In this document: positions 6,519 through 15,414 of the stretch, in pieces
Layout: each line of letters begins with the position of its first letter
How positions within the stretch are numbered: the first letter of the stretch is position 1
Assembly (NCBI GenBank): GCA_902749685.1
Contig: CACVKW010001111.1
Location: 1-33,136, forward strand
Direction of reading: 5' to 3'
DNA length: 33,136 nucleotides
From: Olavius sp. associated proteobacterium Delta 1
Lineage (GTDB): Bacteria; Desulfobacterota; Desulfobacteria; Desulfobacterales; JAFDCJ01
Notes under the pieces: model-generated
Seen by the model: the letters and a program-made list of their open reading frames with translations, nothing else
Told to the model about the DNA's origin: nothing
The model's database searches: none
Translations under genes and position numbers: made by a program

Positions 6519-8693
6519 TTATTGCTGCCTTACAGTAATATCTAAAAAGTGATCGACCAGCGCCTGGGCGAAGGCCGGATCGTTGATGTTCAGGTCGAGT
6601 TTGATCAGCCGGCGATTGGGGCCCGGCTTAAATTCGCTTTCCAGGGTGTCGAACAGCATTCGATCGGCCGCCGGGTCGTGGAACGGTTGGCCGGGGGCAT
6701 CGATCAGCGAAACCCCTTTCAGGGGCAGCAAAAACCGCACGGGCCCCTCCATCTGGTTGAGCCTGGCGGCGATGAAGCGTCCGCATGCCTGGTTTTCCGC
6801 CGGGCTGGTGCGCATCAGGGTTATCTGGGGGTTGTGCTGATAGAGGTTGCGGTCCTTGAATTTTTGCGGCAGCGTGTCAAGGGCTTCGAAATTGACCATG
6901 TCCAGCGCGCCGCAGGAAGCCACATAGGGGATTTGACTGCGGATGACAGCCCCCATGCGATCCTCATCAGCACTCATGACGCCGCCCACCAGAAAATCGG
7001 CCACTTCGGTGGTGGTAATGTCGATGACGCCTTCGAGCATGCCCGATTCGGCCAGTTTTTCCATGGATTGGCCCCCGGTGCCGGTGGCATGGAATACCAG
7101 GCAGTCATAGCGCATTTTCAGCGCATTGGCGACGGCCTGGACGCAAGGGGTGGTGACTCCGAACATGGTCAGTCCGATAGCCGGCAGCCGGGAGCGGTCC
7201 GCCGCCTGTCGAAAACCGATCATGCCGGCCAGAGCGTGGGCGGCGTTGGACAACACGCTGGCCGAGATGCGGTTGATGCCGGCCACGTCCGTGACAGAAT
7301 AAATCATGCAGATGTCTGAAGGCCCCACGTATTGCCGCACATTGCCGGAGGCGACCGTGGAAACCATCACTTTGGGCAGGCCCACCGGCAAACTTCGCAT
7401 CGCCGGGGTCGCCAGGGCGGTACCGCCGCTACCCCCGGCCGAGATGATGCCGCCCACATCGCGGCGCCCCGCCATGAAGCGGGTGAAGGCCCGGGCCATA
7501 CCGGCCACCGCCGAACCGCGGTCACCGGTAAACACGGCCCCGATTCCTTGCGGATGGTGCCGCGCGACCTCCGTCGGGCTGATGGCAGCCGGGGAGGGCT
7601 TGCGCGAAGTGGACAGATCCACCGTAATGGTTCGCAGGCGCTGGCGGTCCAGGCAGGATTTGATGAACAGCAGGTCCCGGGCCTTGGTGTCGAAGGTCCC
7701 GGCGATGTAGGCGGCCCGGTCGATGGTGTCGGCCACCGACACCCGCAATACCGACGACTGGGTTTCACCCACCGGCGGGGTATAAGCAGTTTTTTCAGGA
7801 GCGCGGGCTTCCCCAAGGCCGGTCCGGCTCCAAAGCGTCGGCGCGCTGGCCCCGACGACGGCTTCGAGGCTATCTTCAGACGCCGGTTCCTCGAGCACCT
7901 TATCCGCCGCCGGCACCTCAATCGCGGCATCGGCCTCCGGTTCCTCGGGTTGCACGTACGGGATGTCGCCGGTGCCGGCGGTCACGCCCAGCGAATCTAT
8001 CAGCTGGCTTGGGTCGGCCGCCAGGGTGGCGGCCTGCAATTCCCGTGCGACGCGGCCGTTTACGAACACATAGGCGCGTTGGGCCAGAGACTGAGCCATC
8101 TCTATATTCTGTTCGATCAGCAAAATGGACATGCCGCTGGAACTCAACTGGCGGCACACCTCTTCCACCCGTTGGATGACCAATGTGGACAAACCTTCGG
8201 ACGGTTCGTCCATCATCAACAGCAGCGGATTGGTGACCAGGGCCCGACCGATGGCCAGCATCTGCTGTTCACCGCCGCTCAGGAGGGTACCGGAGATCTG
8301 GGCTCTTTTATTCAATTCCGGAAACAGATCGTAGACCGTCTCGGGTGACCACTGGGAATTCGCCCCGCCCTGGCGCCAGGCGAAACTCAGGTGTTCATCC
8401 ACGGTTAAAGAGGGAAACAGCATCCTTCCCTGGGGCACATACCCGATCCCCAGCTTGGTAATATCATGGGTGGGCATCTTGACCGTTTCCTGACCATCGA
8501 AAGCGATCGATCCGGTCCTGAGCACGGGCGGCAGCCCCATCACCGACTTCAGCAGAGTTGTTTTGCCCATGCCGTTGCGGCCCACGACCACGATCAGTTC
8601 GCCGGGATGTACCTGCAGATTTACGTCCTGCAGGACGTGACTTTTGCCGTAGTAGGCATCAAGGTGTTCTATGTTCAACAGGGCTTCAGGCAT
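6519..8693 (-). CDS. LivF-type ABC ATPase fused to UPF0261 (Tm-1-like ATP-binding) domain
   Basis: A 724-residue fusion. Residues 5-235 are a complete LivF-type ATPase: Walker A GRNGMGKT (38-45), signature LSGGEQ (138-143), Walker B LLLMMDEP (157-164) and the LivF-typical LLIEQN. Residues 240-325 are an acidic, Pro/Ala-rich linker. Residues 326-724 form a full UPF0261 domain with the family blocks AGTFDTKARDLLF, ISAGGSGGTALATPAMR, PKVMVSTVASGN, FHATGTGGQSMEKL, PLKGVSLIDAPG and DLNINDPAFA. UPF0261 is the N-terminal, nucleotide-binding domain of plant Tm-1; its reaction is unknown. The start overlaps the upstream LivG gene by 8 bases, so the two ATPases are translated together and serve the same transporter (permeases at 12372-13238 and 11354-12367). 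Fusion puts the UPF0261 domain on the cytoplasmic face of the importer, which suggests it acts on the imported solute. The domain calls are strong; the coupling is inference. Confidence 0.92.
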   Translation of the reverse strand: MPEALLNIEHLDAYYGKSHVLQDVNLQVHPGELIVVVGRNGMGKTTLLKSVMGLPPVLRTGSIAFDGQETVKMPTHDITKLGIGYVPQGRMLFPSLTVDEHLSFAWRQGGANSQWSPETVYDLFPELNKRAQISGTLLSGGEQQMLAIGRALVTNPLLLMMDEPSEGLSTLVIQRVEEVCRQLSSSGMSILLIEQNIEMAQSLAQRAYVFVNGRVARELQAATLAADPSQLIDSLGVTAGTGDIPYVQPEEPEADAAIEVPAADKVLEEPASEDSLEAVVGASAPTLWSRTGLGEARAPEKTAYTPPVGETQSSVLRVSVADTIDRAAYIAGTFDTKARDLLFIKSCLDRQRLRTITVDLSTSRKPSPAAISPTEVARHHPQGIGAVFTGDRGSAVAGMARAFTRFMAGRRDVGGIISAGGSGGTALATPAMRSLPVGLPKVMVSTVASGNVRQYVGPSDICMIYSVTDVAGINRISASVLSNAAHALAGMIGFRQAADRSRLPAIGLTMFGVTTPCVQAVANALKMRYDCLVFHATGTGGQSMEKLAESGMLEGVIDITTTEVADFLVGGVMSADEDRMGAVIRSQIPYVASCGALDMVNFEALDTLPQKFKDRNLYQHNPQITLMRTSPAENQACGRFIAARLNQMEGPVRFLLPLKGVSLIDAPGQPFHDPAADRMLFDTLESEFKPGPNRRLIKLDLNINDPAFAQALVDHFLDITVRQQ

Positions 8694-9462
8694 GATCGGA
8701 ATCTTTTGACTGCCGGCTTAAGGTGTAGATCTGCTGAACCTCTCGATTTTTCTCGATCTGCTCAGGGCTTCCTTCAGCGATAATGGCACCATGGTGCAAC
8801 ACGGATACCTGGTCGGCAATGCTAAATGCCACATCGATGTCGTGGTCGATGATGACCACGGTAATTTCGGGCTTGAGGCTCATGATCAGTTCGGTCATGA
8901 ATATTCGTTCGGCTGCAGAAAGCCCCGCCATGGGTTCGTCCAGCAGCAGTATCCTGGGTCTGTGGGCCAGTGTGATGCCCAACTCCAGCTGACGGTTTTC
9001 TCCGTGGGAGAGCTCATCGACCGTTGTGTCGAGCTTGTCCGCCAATCCGACCCGATGGGCAATCTTGGCGAGGTAGCGACGCTGATTGTCAAATTTGCGC
9101 CAGGAACGAAACAGCGTGGCGACTAAAGAGGCTTTCTTTCTGCGCGTTTGCCAGGAGGCCAGGAACAGGTTCTCCTGGACCGTCAACTGCGTGAACAGGT
9201 TCGATATCTGATAGGTCCTGCCCAGTTGCGAGGCAATGCGTTTTTGCACGGGCTCACGGGTCAGGTCTTTGCCGAACAGCAAGATCCTGCCCTCATCCAG
9301 AGGAATTTCACCCGTGACCAAATTAAAAAGGGTCGACTTGCCGGCCCCATTGGGTCCGATCAACGCGCGGCTCTCCCCCGTCATGACGGTGAGGTCGACC
9401 TTGCTGACCGCATCGATGCCGCCGAATGATTTGGATACGTTTTTTAAAACCAGCGCCTGCAC
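8686..9462 (-). CDS. livG: LivG-type branched-chain ABC transporter ATP-binding protein, system 1
   Basis: A 258-residue ATPase with Walker A GPNGAGKS (36-43), signature LSHGENRQLELG in place of LSGGQ, Walker B ILLLDEP and the H-loop VIIDHDID. Length and the C-terminal region (HHGAIIAEGSPEQI) fit LivG, the ATPase that pairs with LivF in hydrophobic amino acid or carboxylate importers. It starts at GTG 9462, with GAGGG 9 bases upstream, and overlaps the LivF-UPF0261 fusion by 8 bases. Compared with textbook LivG the central helical region is short. A 530-base repeat-rich spacer separates it from the binding-protein gene upstream. Confidence 0.9.
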   Translation of the reverse strand: MQALVLKNVSKSFGGIDAVSKVDLTVMTGESRALIGPNGAGKSTLFNLVTGEIPLDEGRILLFGKDLTREPVQKRIASQLGRTYQISNLFTQLTVQENLFLASWQTRRKKASLVATLFRSWRKFDNQRRYLAKIAHRVGLADKLDTTVDELSHGENRQLELGITLAHRPRILLLDEPMAGLSAAERIFMTELIMSLKPEITVVIIDHDIDVAFSIADQVSVLHHGAIIAEGSPEQIEKNREVQQIYTLSRQSKDSDHA

Positions 9463-9993
9463 GTGATCAAGCCCTCTGAAAGCTCAACGTCTTGGAATAC
9501 GATAACATGCTAATACCTGAATTTTTGCCAGCCAAATTCACTTGGTAGAACTTGCGCTATTCCCGAGACTAAGTCGGATAAAGTGGCCCCTGAAGGGCAG
9601 CAAGAGCGCTGGTTATATCTTGATGCAAAGTTTAGGTTACAGGTGTCAGGAAAGCGTATGGCCAGATCCTGAAACCTGAACACTGACACCTGAAACCTTC
9701 ATTTTCTGACAACATGTTGTGAAAAATAAGCCCGCAAGGGCCTACAGATATAACCACTTCGCAATGTTGTTTATGCCGCATTAGTACCTATTTTAAATAA
9801 ATCACATCATGCTTGCGCATGATTTATGCCATAGCCAGATTGAATATTTTAGAAATGCCATCGATTTAAATTGAAAAGGCAGAGCGAAGCGATACAACTC
9901 CGCCTCCGGCGGATCAATCTTCAATCGTCAATATTCAATTCCCCGATATAGCGGGATTTACGCTTCGCTGCAACCGGCTTGTCCGGGTTGGGG
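9463..9993. other. 531-base spacer, repeat-rich
   Basis: No gene is seen. It contains R5 copy b (9642-9681), a GCCCGCAAGGGC hairpin near 9729 and an inverted partner of 5741-5795 at 9915-9990, including an exact CCGGCTTGTCCGGGT near 9976. The spacer interrupts an otherwise continuous transporter operon between the binding protein and the ATPases. Confidence 0.6.
9642..9681 (+). repeat. Dispersed repeat R5, copy b
   Basis: Direct partner of 6043-6082, about three quarters identical over 40 bases. It continues into a CTGAACACTGACACCTG stretch typical of short dispersed repeats. Confidence 0.6.
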
Positions 9994-11337
9994 TTAATCC
10001 ACCCAGCCGTTGTTCTTCTTTATTTTCGCGACATAATCCTTACCGAAGTATTTTTCGATCTCCATGAAATAGGAGGCCTTGTCTCCGGGCGGGTAGTCTC
10101 GGGTGGTGGCGGGTGCCGCCATGTACTTGTCGGCCATATCAGCATAGGGGCCGAACTGGGAGACATCCGTATAAGTCTTGACGGCCTCGTTCATCAGCCG
10201 GCCGTCTTTTCTGACCACCTTCTTGATGTAGATATTCTGCACCGGGTTGGCATATTTATCGAAATAAAACGGGCCGCGCGGAGATTCGTCGACACTCATC
10301 TTCACCTGGCGCAGGGCGGCGATAAATTTCTGGGGATCGTCCACCTGGCCGTTAATGGCCTTCATGGCTTTAAAGGCGACATGCACGGCGTCGTAACCCT
10401 GGACAGCGATTACGTCCGGGTAGTGGCCGTATTCCTTTTTAAAGCTTTCGCGGAATTTTTTGTTGGCCCCTGAAGGGTTGCCGTCGTAGTAGTGCAGGGA
10501 AGAGTAAACTCCCAACGCGGAATCGCCGAGCTCGGAGAGCATCGATACGATCGGCACATTGGCCTGACCCAGGATCTGGGGATAGATTTTGTCCAGTCCG
10601 AACTGTTTCCACTGTTTGAAAAAGCCGATCACCTGGGCACCGCCGGAGTTGTTCAGGACCGCATCGTACTCCTTGGACATGCTCATCAGCTTGGCCATGA
10701 TCGAGCTGAAGTCAACGGCTTCCACCGGATGCCAGATGCGCTCGACTTTTTCCCCGCCGTTTTCCAAAAACCCCCTGATGAAACCAGCGGCCTGGTCCCA
10801 GGGGTAGGAATAGTCCTGGCCCACGATGATGATCTTTTTATATCCCAGGTCCTTGGCGCAGTACTGGCCAAAGTTAAAAATCACCTGGGCGCCGGTCCAG
10901 CCGGGACGGATGACACTGTTGGTTGCCTTGCGCATGGTAATGTCTTCCGGGGCGGAGTAGCCGATCAGCATGGGCACCTCGGGGTTGCGTGCACCCCAAT
11001 CCACCGCCGCCATGCCTTCGTGCCCCAGTGAGGGCCCGATGATCAAATGGACTTTGTCGCGGGTCTTGAGCGTGTCCAATTTGGTCCGCATGACTTCGAC
11101 ATCGGCCTTGGTATCCTCGCTAAACACCTTGATCGGGACACCGTTGAATTCATTATTGTATTCGCCAAGGGCCAATTTGATCCCGTTGAGGCAGCCCTGG
11201 CCGAAAATGGTCGCCCAACCGGTGGTCGGGCCGATGGTGCCGATGCGGATTTCATCCATTGCCAGCGCATTGCCCGTTATGGCACCGATAAAAAAAATAA
11301 CTGCAGTGATTGCTATAACCCAATTTTTTCTTTTCAT
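9994..11337 (-). CDS. ABC transporter substrate-binding protein (Peripla_BP_6 type), system 1
   Basis: A 447-residue periplasmic protein. Residues 1-23 are a Sec signal peptide (MKRKNW, a hydrophobic core, then NALA with cleavage before MDEI). The mature protein opens with the family hallmark IRIGTIGPTTGWATIFGQG and has the LIVBP fold blocks IIGPSLGHEG, YSYPWDQAAGF and IAVQGYDAVHVAFKA. It should capture a small solute and deliver it to the LivH/LivM channel. I chose ATG 11337, not the longer frame from 11433, because AAGGAG lies 9-10 bases upstream, the signal peptide begins there, and the longer form would overlap the upstream gene. The solute is unknown; the aromatic residues in this class fit many carboxylates or amino acids. 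Confidence 0.9.
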   Translation of the reverse strand: MKRKNWVIAITAVIFFIGAITGNALAMDEIRIGTIGPTTGWATIFGQGCLNGIKLALGEYNNEFNGVPIKVFSEDTKADVEVMRTKLDTLKTRDKVHLIIGPSLGHEGMAAVDWGARNPEVPMLIGYSAPEDITMRKATNSVIRPGWTGAQVIFNFGQYCAKDLGYKKIIIVGQDYSYPWDQAAGFIRGFLENGGEKVERIWHPVEAVDFSSIMAKLMSMSKEYDAVLNNSGGAQVIGFFKQWKQFGLDKIYPQILGQANVPIVSMLSELGDSALGVYSSLHYYDGNPSGANKKFRESFKKEYGHYPDVIAVQGYDAVHVAFKAMKAINGQVDDPQKFIAALRQVKMSVDESPRGPFYFDKYANPVQNIYIKKVVRKDGRLMNEAVKTYTDVSQFGPYADMADKYMAAPATTRDYPPGDKASYFMEIEKYFGKDYVAKIKKNNGWVD

Positions 11338-11353
11338 TTTCACTTCTCCTTTC

Positions 11354-12367
11354 TTATTTTGTGTCCTCATGAAACGGATCGTCGGGGGCACCTTTGGCAG
11401 GCGCCCCGCTTCCCAAAGTTCGCGCTGCAACACGATCCCACAGGCGCTTTAATCCCCCGGCAGCCCCCTTGGGTGCGAACATAATCGTAATTAAAAACAA
11501 GATGCCCATAATCAGCAAATATCGCTGGGTGATACCGCTCAGAACCAGATCCAGAATTTTGAGAATTGCGGTCCCCAGGATAGCCCCGAACAAGGTCTGA
11601 ATACCGCCCAGAATACCCGCCAGCAGGGCTTCGACGTTGGTTGTCAAGGAGACTGCGTGCGGATTGATCAGGCCGGTAAAGTAGGCAAAGAAAACGCCCC
11701 CGACGGCGGCCACGAACGCGGCAAAGATAAACGCCATGTAGCGCAGCAGAGAAACCGGGTAACCCAGCATCGCCATCCGGCTCTCGCTGTCGCGAACGCC
11801 GCGCAGCATCAGCCCGAATGGGGACCGTTTCAATGCCGCCAGAAAGTAAATCACGCCGCAAAAGAAAAACAGCTCAAAGAGATAAAACGCTCCTTTTGAT
11901 TTTTCGGTTGAGATCCCGAATATCATCGGTGCGAAGATGTCGGTAATGCCCGAATCGCCTCTGGTCATCGATGCCCATTGACTCGCCAGTGCCCAGACGA
12001 GTTGGCCGAGTACCAGGGTGAGCATCAAAAAGTATATGCCCCGGGCACGAATCACCAGAAGCCCGGTCAAGGCGGCAAACAGGACCGCCACCCCGATGCC
12101 CACCAGGGGAGGTATTGGAAACGAGAGCTGATAGCGGGTCTGCAAAATGGCGATGAAGTAGCCCGATATACCGAAAAACGAAGCCTGCATCAAGGAAACG
12201 ACCCCCAGTTCGCCGGCCAGAAAGCACAGGCTCAGGGTCAGCATTCCGAAATACATGACACGGATGCACATCATGACAAAATAATCCGAAGCGATCCACG
12301 GCACCGCCACCAATAATGCCAGGGACAGCAGCAGTGCGATTGATTTAGTTGTGCTGGAAAATTGCAT
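11354..12367 (-). CDS. livM: LivM-type ABC transporter permease, system 1
   Basis: A 337-residue polytopic membrane protein with eight or more hydrophobic segments and the LivM blocks SLCFLAGELGVVSLMQASFFGISGY near the N-terminus and LLAGILGGIQTLFGAILG near the C-terminus. It pairs with LivH to form the channel in the inner membrane. The chosen ATG at 12367 sits just 2 bases beyond the TAA of the upstream livH gene (MQFSSTTK start); an earlier ATG at 12397 would overlap livH by 26 bases and add hydrophilic residues not expected at this terminus. The binding-protein gene follows after 16 bases. Family assignment is strong. Confidence 0.9.
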   Translation of the reverse strand: MQFSSTTKSIALLLSLALLVAVPWIASDYFVMMCIRVMYFGMLTLSLCFLAGELGVVSLMQASFFGISGYFIAILQTRYQLSFPIPPLVGIGVAVLFAALTGLLVIRARGIYFLMLTLVLGQLVWALASQWASMTRGDSGITDIFAPMIFGISTEKSKGAFYLFELFFFCGVIYFLAALKRSPFGLMLRGVRDSESRMAMLGYPVSLLRYMAFIFAAFVAAVGGVFFAYFTGLINPHAVSLTTNVEALLAGILGGIQTLFGAILGTAILKILDLVLSGITQRYLLIMGILFLITIMFAPKGAAGGLKRLWDRVAARTLGSGAPAKGAPDDPFHEDTK

Positions 12368-12371
12368 CGGA

Positions 12372-13238
12372 TTACGCCTTTGCGCCAAACAGCCCATGGG
12401 GCCTGATGGAGAGGATTATGGCCACGGGCAAAAACAGGATGAACAACGAAAATTCAGGAATATAGGCGGTTGCAAAACTATAGATCAAACCGGTTATCAA
12501 CGCACCCACGATGGTGCCCCCCAAGCTGCCCATACCGCCGATAATGATCACGATCAACGTTAAGGTCAGGATGCGCCAGTCTTCGCCCACCACCAGCATC
12601 ATGAATGTTCCGCCCACAACGCCGGAAACACCGGCCAAAAAACCGGAGAGGCAAAAAACGATTGTAAACAGCCGACGGACATTGATTCCCAAAGCAGACA
12701 CCATCTCGAAATTATCGACACCGGCCCGGATGGTGATCCCAAGGTTGGTTTTCATAAGGAAAAACCACAGGGCAACGACGATCAAAATGGCCAAACCCAA
12801 CATAAAAATCCGAAATATGGGATAGACCATATCGATCACCGGTATGGTCCAGATGCCGCTCAGCATGGCGGGGATTTCAATGGTTTTGGGGTACCCGCCC
12901 CAGATGACCAGGACCAGGTCGCCGATGATGATGGCCACCGACAGCGAGATCAGTGTCTCTATCAGGTCATTGCCGCGGGCCCAACGCAGCAGGTACTTTT
13001 CTTCCAGCAGGGCTATCACGGCCATGACACCGCCGCCCGCCAACATGGCCAGAAGCCAGCTCCCGGTGACTTTGATTACCGATACGCCGATGAAGCCACC
13101 GGCCATGTAAAACGCACCATGGGTCAGGTTGACAACCCGCATCAGGCTAAAAGACAGCGTCAGACCGCTGGCTGTGATGAACAGCAGTGCTGCCAGTGTC
13201 AGGCCGTTTAGCAATGACATGATGACGAGGAGCGACAT
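12372..13238 (-). CDS. livH: LivH-type ABC transporter permease, system 1
   Basis: A 288-residue membrane protein with about eight hydrophobic segments and the LivH hallmarks LLNGLTLAALLFITASGLTL and VVNLTHGAFYMAGGF near the N-terminus, TNLGITIRAGVDNFEMVSALGI in the middle and LIVIIIGGMGSLGGTIVGAL near the C-terminus. With LivM it forms the inner-membrane channel. The start at ATG 13238 has an AAAGGGA site a few bases upstream. It is the first transporter gene of the cluster running leftward, 260 bases after the UPF0261 gene that ends at 13499. The order LivH, LivM, binding protein, LivG, LivF differs from the classical order with the binding protein first. Confidence 0.9.
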   Translation of the reverse strand: MSLLVIMSLLNGLTLAALLFITASGLTLSFSLMRVVNLTHGAFYMAGGFIGVSVIKVTGSWLLAMLAGGGVMAVIALLEEKYLLRWARGNDLIETLISLSVAIIIGDLVLVIWGGYPKTIEIPAMLSGIWTIPVIDMVYPIFRIFMLGLAILIVVALWFFLMKTNLGITIRAGVDNFEMVSALGINVRRLFTIVFCLSGFLAGVSGVVGGTFMMLVVGEDWRILTLTLIVIIIGGMGSLGGTIVGALITGLIYSFATAYIPEFSLFILFLPVAIILSIRPHGLFGAKA

Positions 13239-13339
13239 CGATTCCCTTTACAGCAATCCTTGCAATGAGCGACCCAAGAGCATCGCAATTCCAGATTTTA
13301 CAGGCATCCAGCGGATGCCCCGCCTGGGTGGACTTAGAA

Positions 13340-13416
13340 TCTTAAATGGAAAGTTTTTGCCCTTATGAGGCGGATCTACGACATTTTTGATAAAAATTTT
13401 TTTCGCAAAGCCGCAA
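13340..13416 (+). repeat. Dispersed repeat R3, copy a
   Basis: Aligns in the same orientation with 29407-29482: both begin TCTTAAATG-AAAGTTTTTG and end TCGCAAAGCCGCAA. Both copies lie 80-115 bases beyond the stop codon of a UPF0261 gene. Confidence 0.75.
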
Positions 13417-13498
13417 TTTTTCTATTCTTCAATAGGGATGGCCCCTGCGATTATATAATTCGAGTATCACAATGATTTAAGGGCTGTCAAATGCTGGA

Positions 13499-14728
13499 TT
13501 ACATTGCCACTCCCATCACCTCCAGCAGCTGCTCGAAAGCAACATTGGCAAATTCATCATCGTTGATGTGAGCATCAACCTCGATGATGGGGATATCCTG
13601 CCGCAGGTTTTTTTTCAATTCCGCTAAAAACACGGGGTTACCGTCAGGATTCCACAATGTTAGACCTTCCTTGTCCTGGGAACAAAATCCCTGCACCGGA
13701 TACAGGAATCTAATCTTGCCTGTTGCTTTGTTTAGTTTTTCAGCAAAGGTTGCGGCAATGATTTTCAATTCTTCCACGGTGGTGTTTATCAGGGTAATAT
13801 TCGGATTGTGGTAGTATTTCCGGCGACCGTCATATTTTGACAGCAGCGCCTCTTCGCTGCTCAATACGAGGATGTTGGCCGCTCCGGGTGCCACCACGGT
13901 CGGAACACCCATTTCCAGTGCGGCTTCCATTCTTCCAGGCTTGGCGACATGCAGCCCCCCCAAGTTGTTGGCAACCAATTCGTTGGTTGAAAAGTCTAAG
14001 ACACCGGCAAAAAATCCTTCACCGGCCAATGTATCCATACAATCGCCGCCGGTGCCGTTGGCATGAAAGGTCAGAACTTCATACCCTCGTTTTTCGAGCT
14101 CGGGCTTTATGACGCCCATAATGGGCTTGGTGGTGGTTCCCAGCATGCTGATGCCGATACTTTTTATTTTTTTATCAGATGCTTCAGGCTTGACTTTAGC
14201 CATTCCCACAATGGCCCCAACCGCATTATTGAAAACGGTTCTGCTGATCGAATTAATACCGAGAATGTCGATGACGGAATGCATGACGGTTGCATCATTA
14301 TACCCGATGAGATCGCTGAACAGGTGTTTGCCGGAAGCAATGGTCGAAACGGCGATTTTGGGTACGCCCAGGGGCAGGGCGTCCATGGCAGCCCGCGCAA
14401 TTACCGATCCTTCCGCGCCGCCGATGGCGATCAGGCCCTGGATCTTACCCGCTTCATATAGTTTTTTCACGTAAGCATGGATGCAATCCCGCATTTTTTC
14501 GACTGCCGCCCCTCTGGATCCAGCCTCGACCAGTTCCTTAATGGTGAAGCCCGAATACCCGGCCAGCTCATCTTTGGTAACATCCGGTTCGACGAACACC
14601 GGTTCTCCAAGGATCCCGGAATCCACCACCAGTCCCTTCATATTGTAAGATTCTATGCGTTGCTTCAGGTAGAGCGCTTCTTCGCCCTTGGTATCGCATG
14701 TTGCGATGATTGCAATTGTCTCAGACAT
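13499..14728 (-). CDS. UPF0261 / Tm-1-like ATP-binding domain protein, copy 1
   Basis: A 409-residue protein, full length for UPF0261. Visible blocks are AIIATCDTKGEEALYLKQ (N-terminus), IAIGGAEGSVIARAAMDALPLGVPK cut here into two recognisable parts, AVSTIASGK, FHANGTGGDCMDTL, FSTNELVANNLGG, VAPGAANILVL and EVDAHINDDEFA. The family is the N-terminal half of plant Tm-1, where it binds ATP; its bacterial reaction is not known. ATG 14728 is chosen because AAAGGA precedes it and family similarity starts there; the frame is open for 22 codons further. It follows the flavoprotein and [2Fe-2S] genes and precedes the LIV permeases, all on one strand. A fragment of a close relative survives at 1132-1200. 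Confidence 0.9.
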   Translation of the reverse strand: MSETIAIIATCDTKGEEALYLKQRIESYNMKGLVVDSGILGEPVFVEPDVTKDELAGYSGFTIKELVEAGSRGAAVEKMRDCIHAYVKKLYEAGKIQGLIAIGGAEGSVIARAAMDALPLGVPKIAVSTIASGKHLFSDLIGYNDATVMHSVIDILGINSISRTVFNNAVGAIVGMAKVKPEASDKKIKSIGISMLGTTTKPIMGVIKPELEKRGYEVLTFHANGTGGDCMDTLAGEGFFAGVLDFSTNELVANNLGGLHVAKPGRMEAALEMGVPTVVAPGAANILVLSSEEALLSKYDGRRKYYHNPNITLINTTVEELKIIAATFAEKLNKATGKIRFLYPVQGFCSQDKEGLTLWNPDGNPVFLAELKKNLRQDIPIIEVDAHINDDEFANVAFEQLLEVMGVAM

Positions 14729-15031
14729 GGTACGAATCCTTTTTGTCAATGTCTGGTGGGATCCCGCCGAATTTGAATTCCGCCTCAGTATCAAACCCGA
14801 TTGGCTGTTATTCGTTGTTGGTTATAAGTTCACAGTTTGATAGGAACATTATCCCTTCTTATTTTTCATCTACCGGAGATTTATAAAACGAAGCGATGAT
14901 AAAATTCAATACACAACGACATAAATCATTGTTTTTACATACACAGCGCTTTACGTGTTTAGCCATCGGAGTTCGAATTATAATCAACGATCCAAAAGGT
15001 GAATACGCCATTTAACCGGCGCTGTGTATAG
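14729..15031. other. 303-base spacer with an 11-bp inverted repeat
   Basis: AT-rich, no gene. ATACACAGCGC at 14939-14949 is the perfect inverse of GCGCTGTGTAT at 15019-15029, with 69 bases between. These could be operator half sites or simple repeat arms; no promoter was convincing on the minus strand. Confidence 0.45.
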
Positions 15032-15361
15032 TTACATGTTATTAAAATCAACTACCAGATCCCTGATAACCTCACCGCTGGTTACCGGGTCGATCTGGAT
15101 CTCGGTACTCGGCTCAACCGGCGTCGAGCAGCTTTTGACCGACTTGCCGTTCAGTTTCAGGATACAGGTCGTGCACATTCCCTTGAAGCACTTGAAATCT
15201 CGAAAGGCCAGGGTGCCGTCAAAATCACGATGGATGATGTTGAGCAGCTCGTGGACCGTAACCTGTCGATCCACCGGAACTTCATAAGATTGATAGTATG
15301 GCTTCTCATCCTTGTCAGGATCGAACCGTAGGATCTTGGCTTTGATCGTCGCGTCCGCCAT
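15032..15361 (-). CDS. Single-domain [2Fe-2S] protein, FrdB/SdhB N-terminal-like
   Basis: A 109-residue ferredoxin-fold protein. Four cysteines at 58, 63, 66 and 78 (C-x4-C-x2-C-x11-C) form a plant-type [2Fe-2S] site as in the N-terminal domain of fumarate reductase or succinate dehydrogenase iron-sulfur subunits; the N-terminus AKILRFDPDKDEKPYYQSYEVP is also FrdB-like. The C-terminal domain that carries the [4Fe-4S] and [3Fe-4S] clusters is absent, and the stop is clean, so this seems a genuine short form and not a truncation. GGAGG lies 7 bases before ATG 15361. It starts 53 bases after the flavoprotein gene and is presumably its electron partner. No membrane anchor gene is present. Confidence 0.88.
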   Translation of the reverse strand: MADATIKAKILRFDPDKDEKPYYQSYEVPVDRQVTVHELLNIIHRDFDGTLAFRDFKCFKGMCTTCILKLNGKSVKSCSTPVEPSTEIQIDPVTSGEVIRDLVVDFNNM

Positions 15362-15414
15362 GGTTTTTCCTCCCTTTCAATGCGGTAATAATACATATAG
15401 TTTGACGGTTATAC

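Noticed and set aside
7332..8348. A 338-codon open frame on the plus strand
   Set aside because: It runs antisense to the LivF-UPF0261 fusion, whose domains are complete. Its composition (His, Gly, Arg-rich) is that of a GC-rich antisense frame and shows no family motif.
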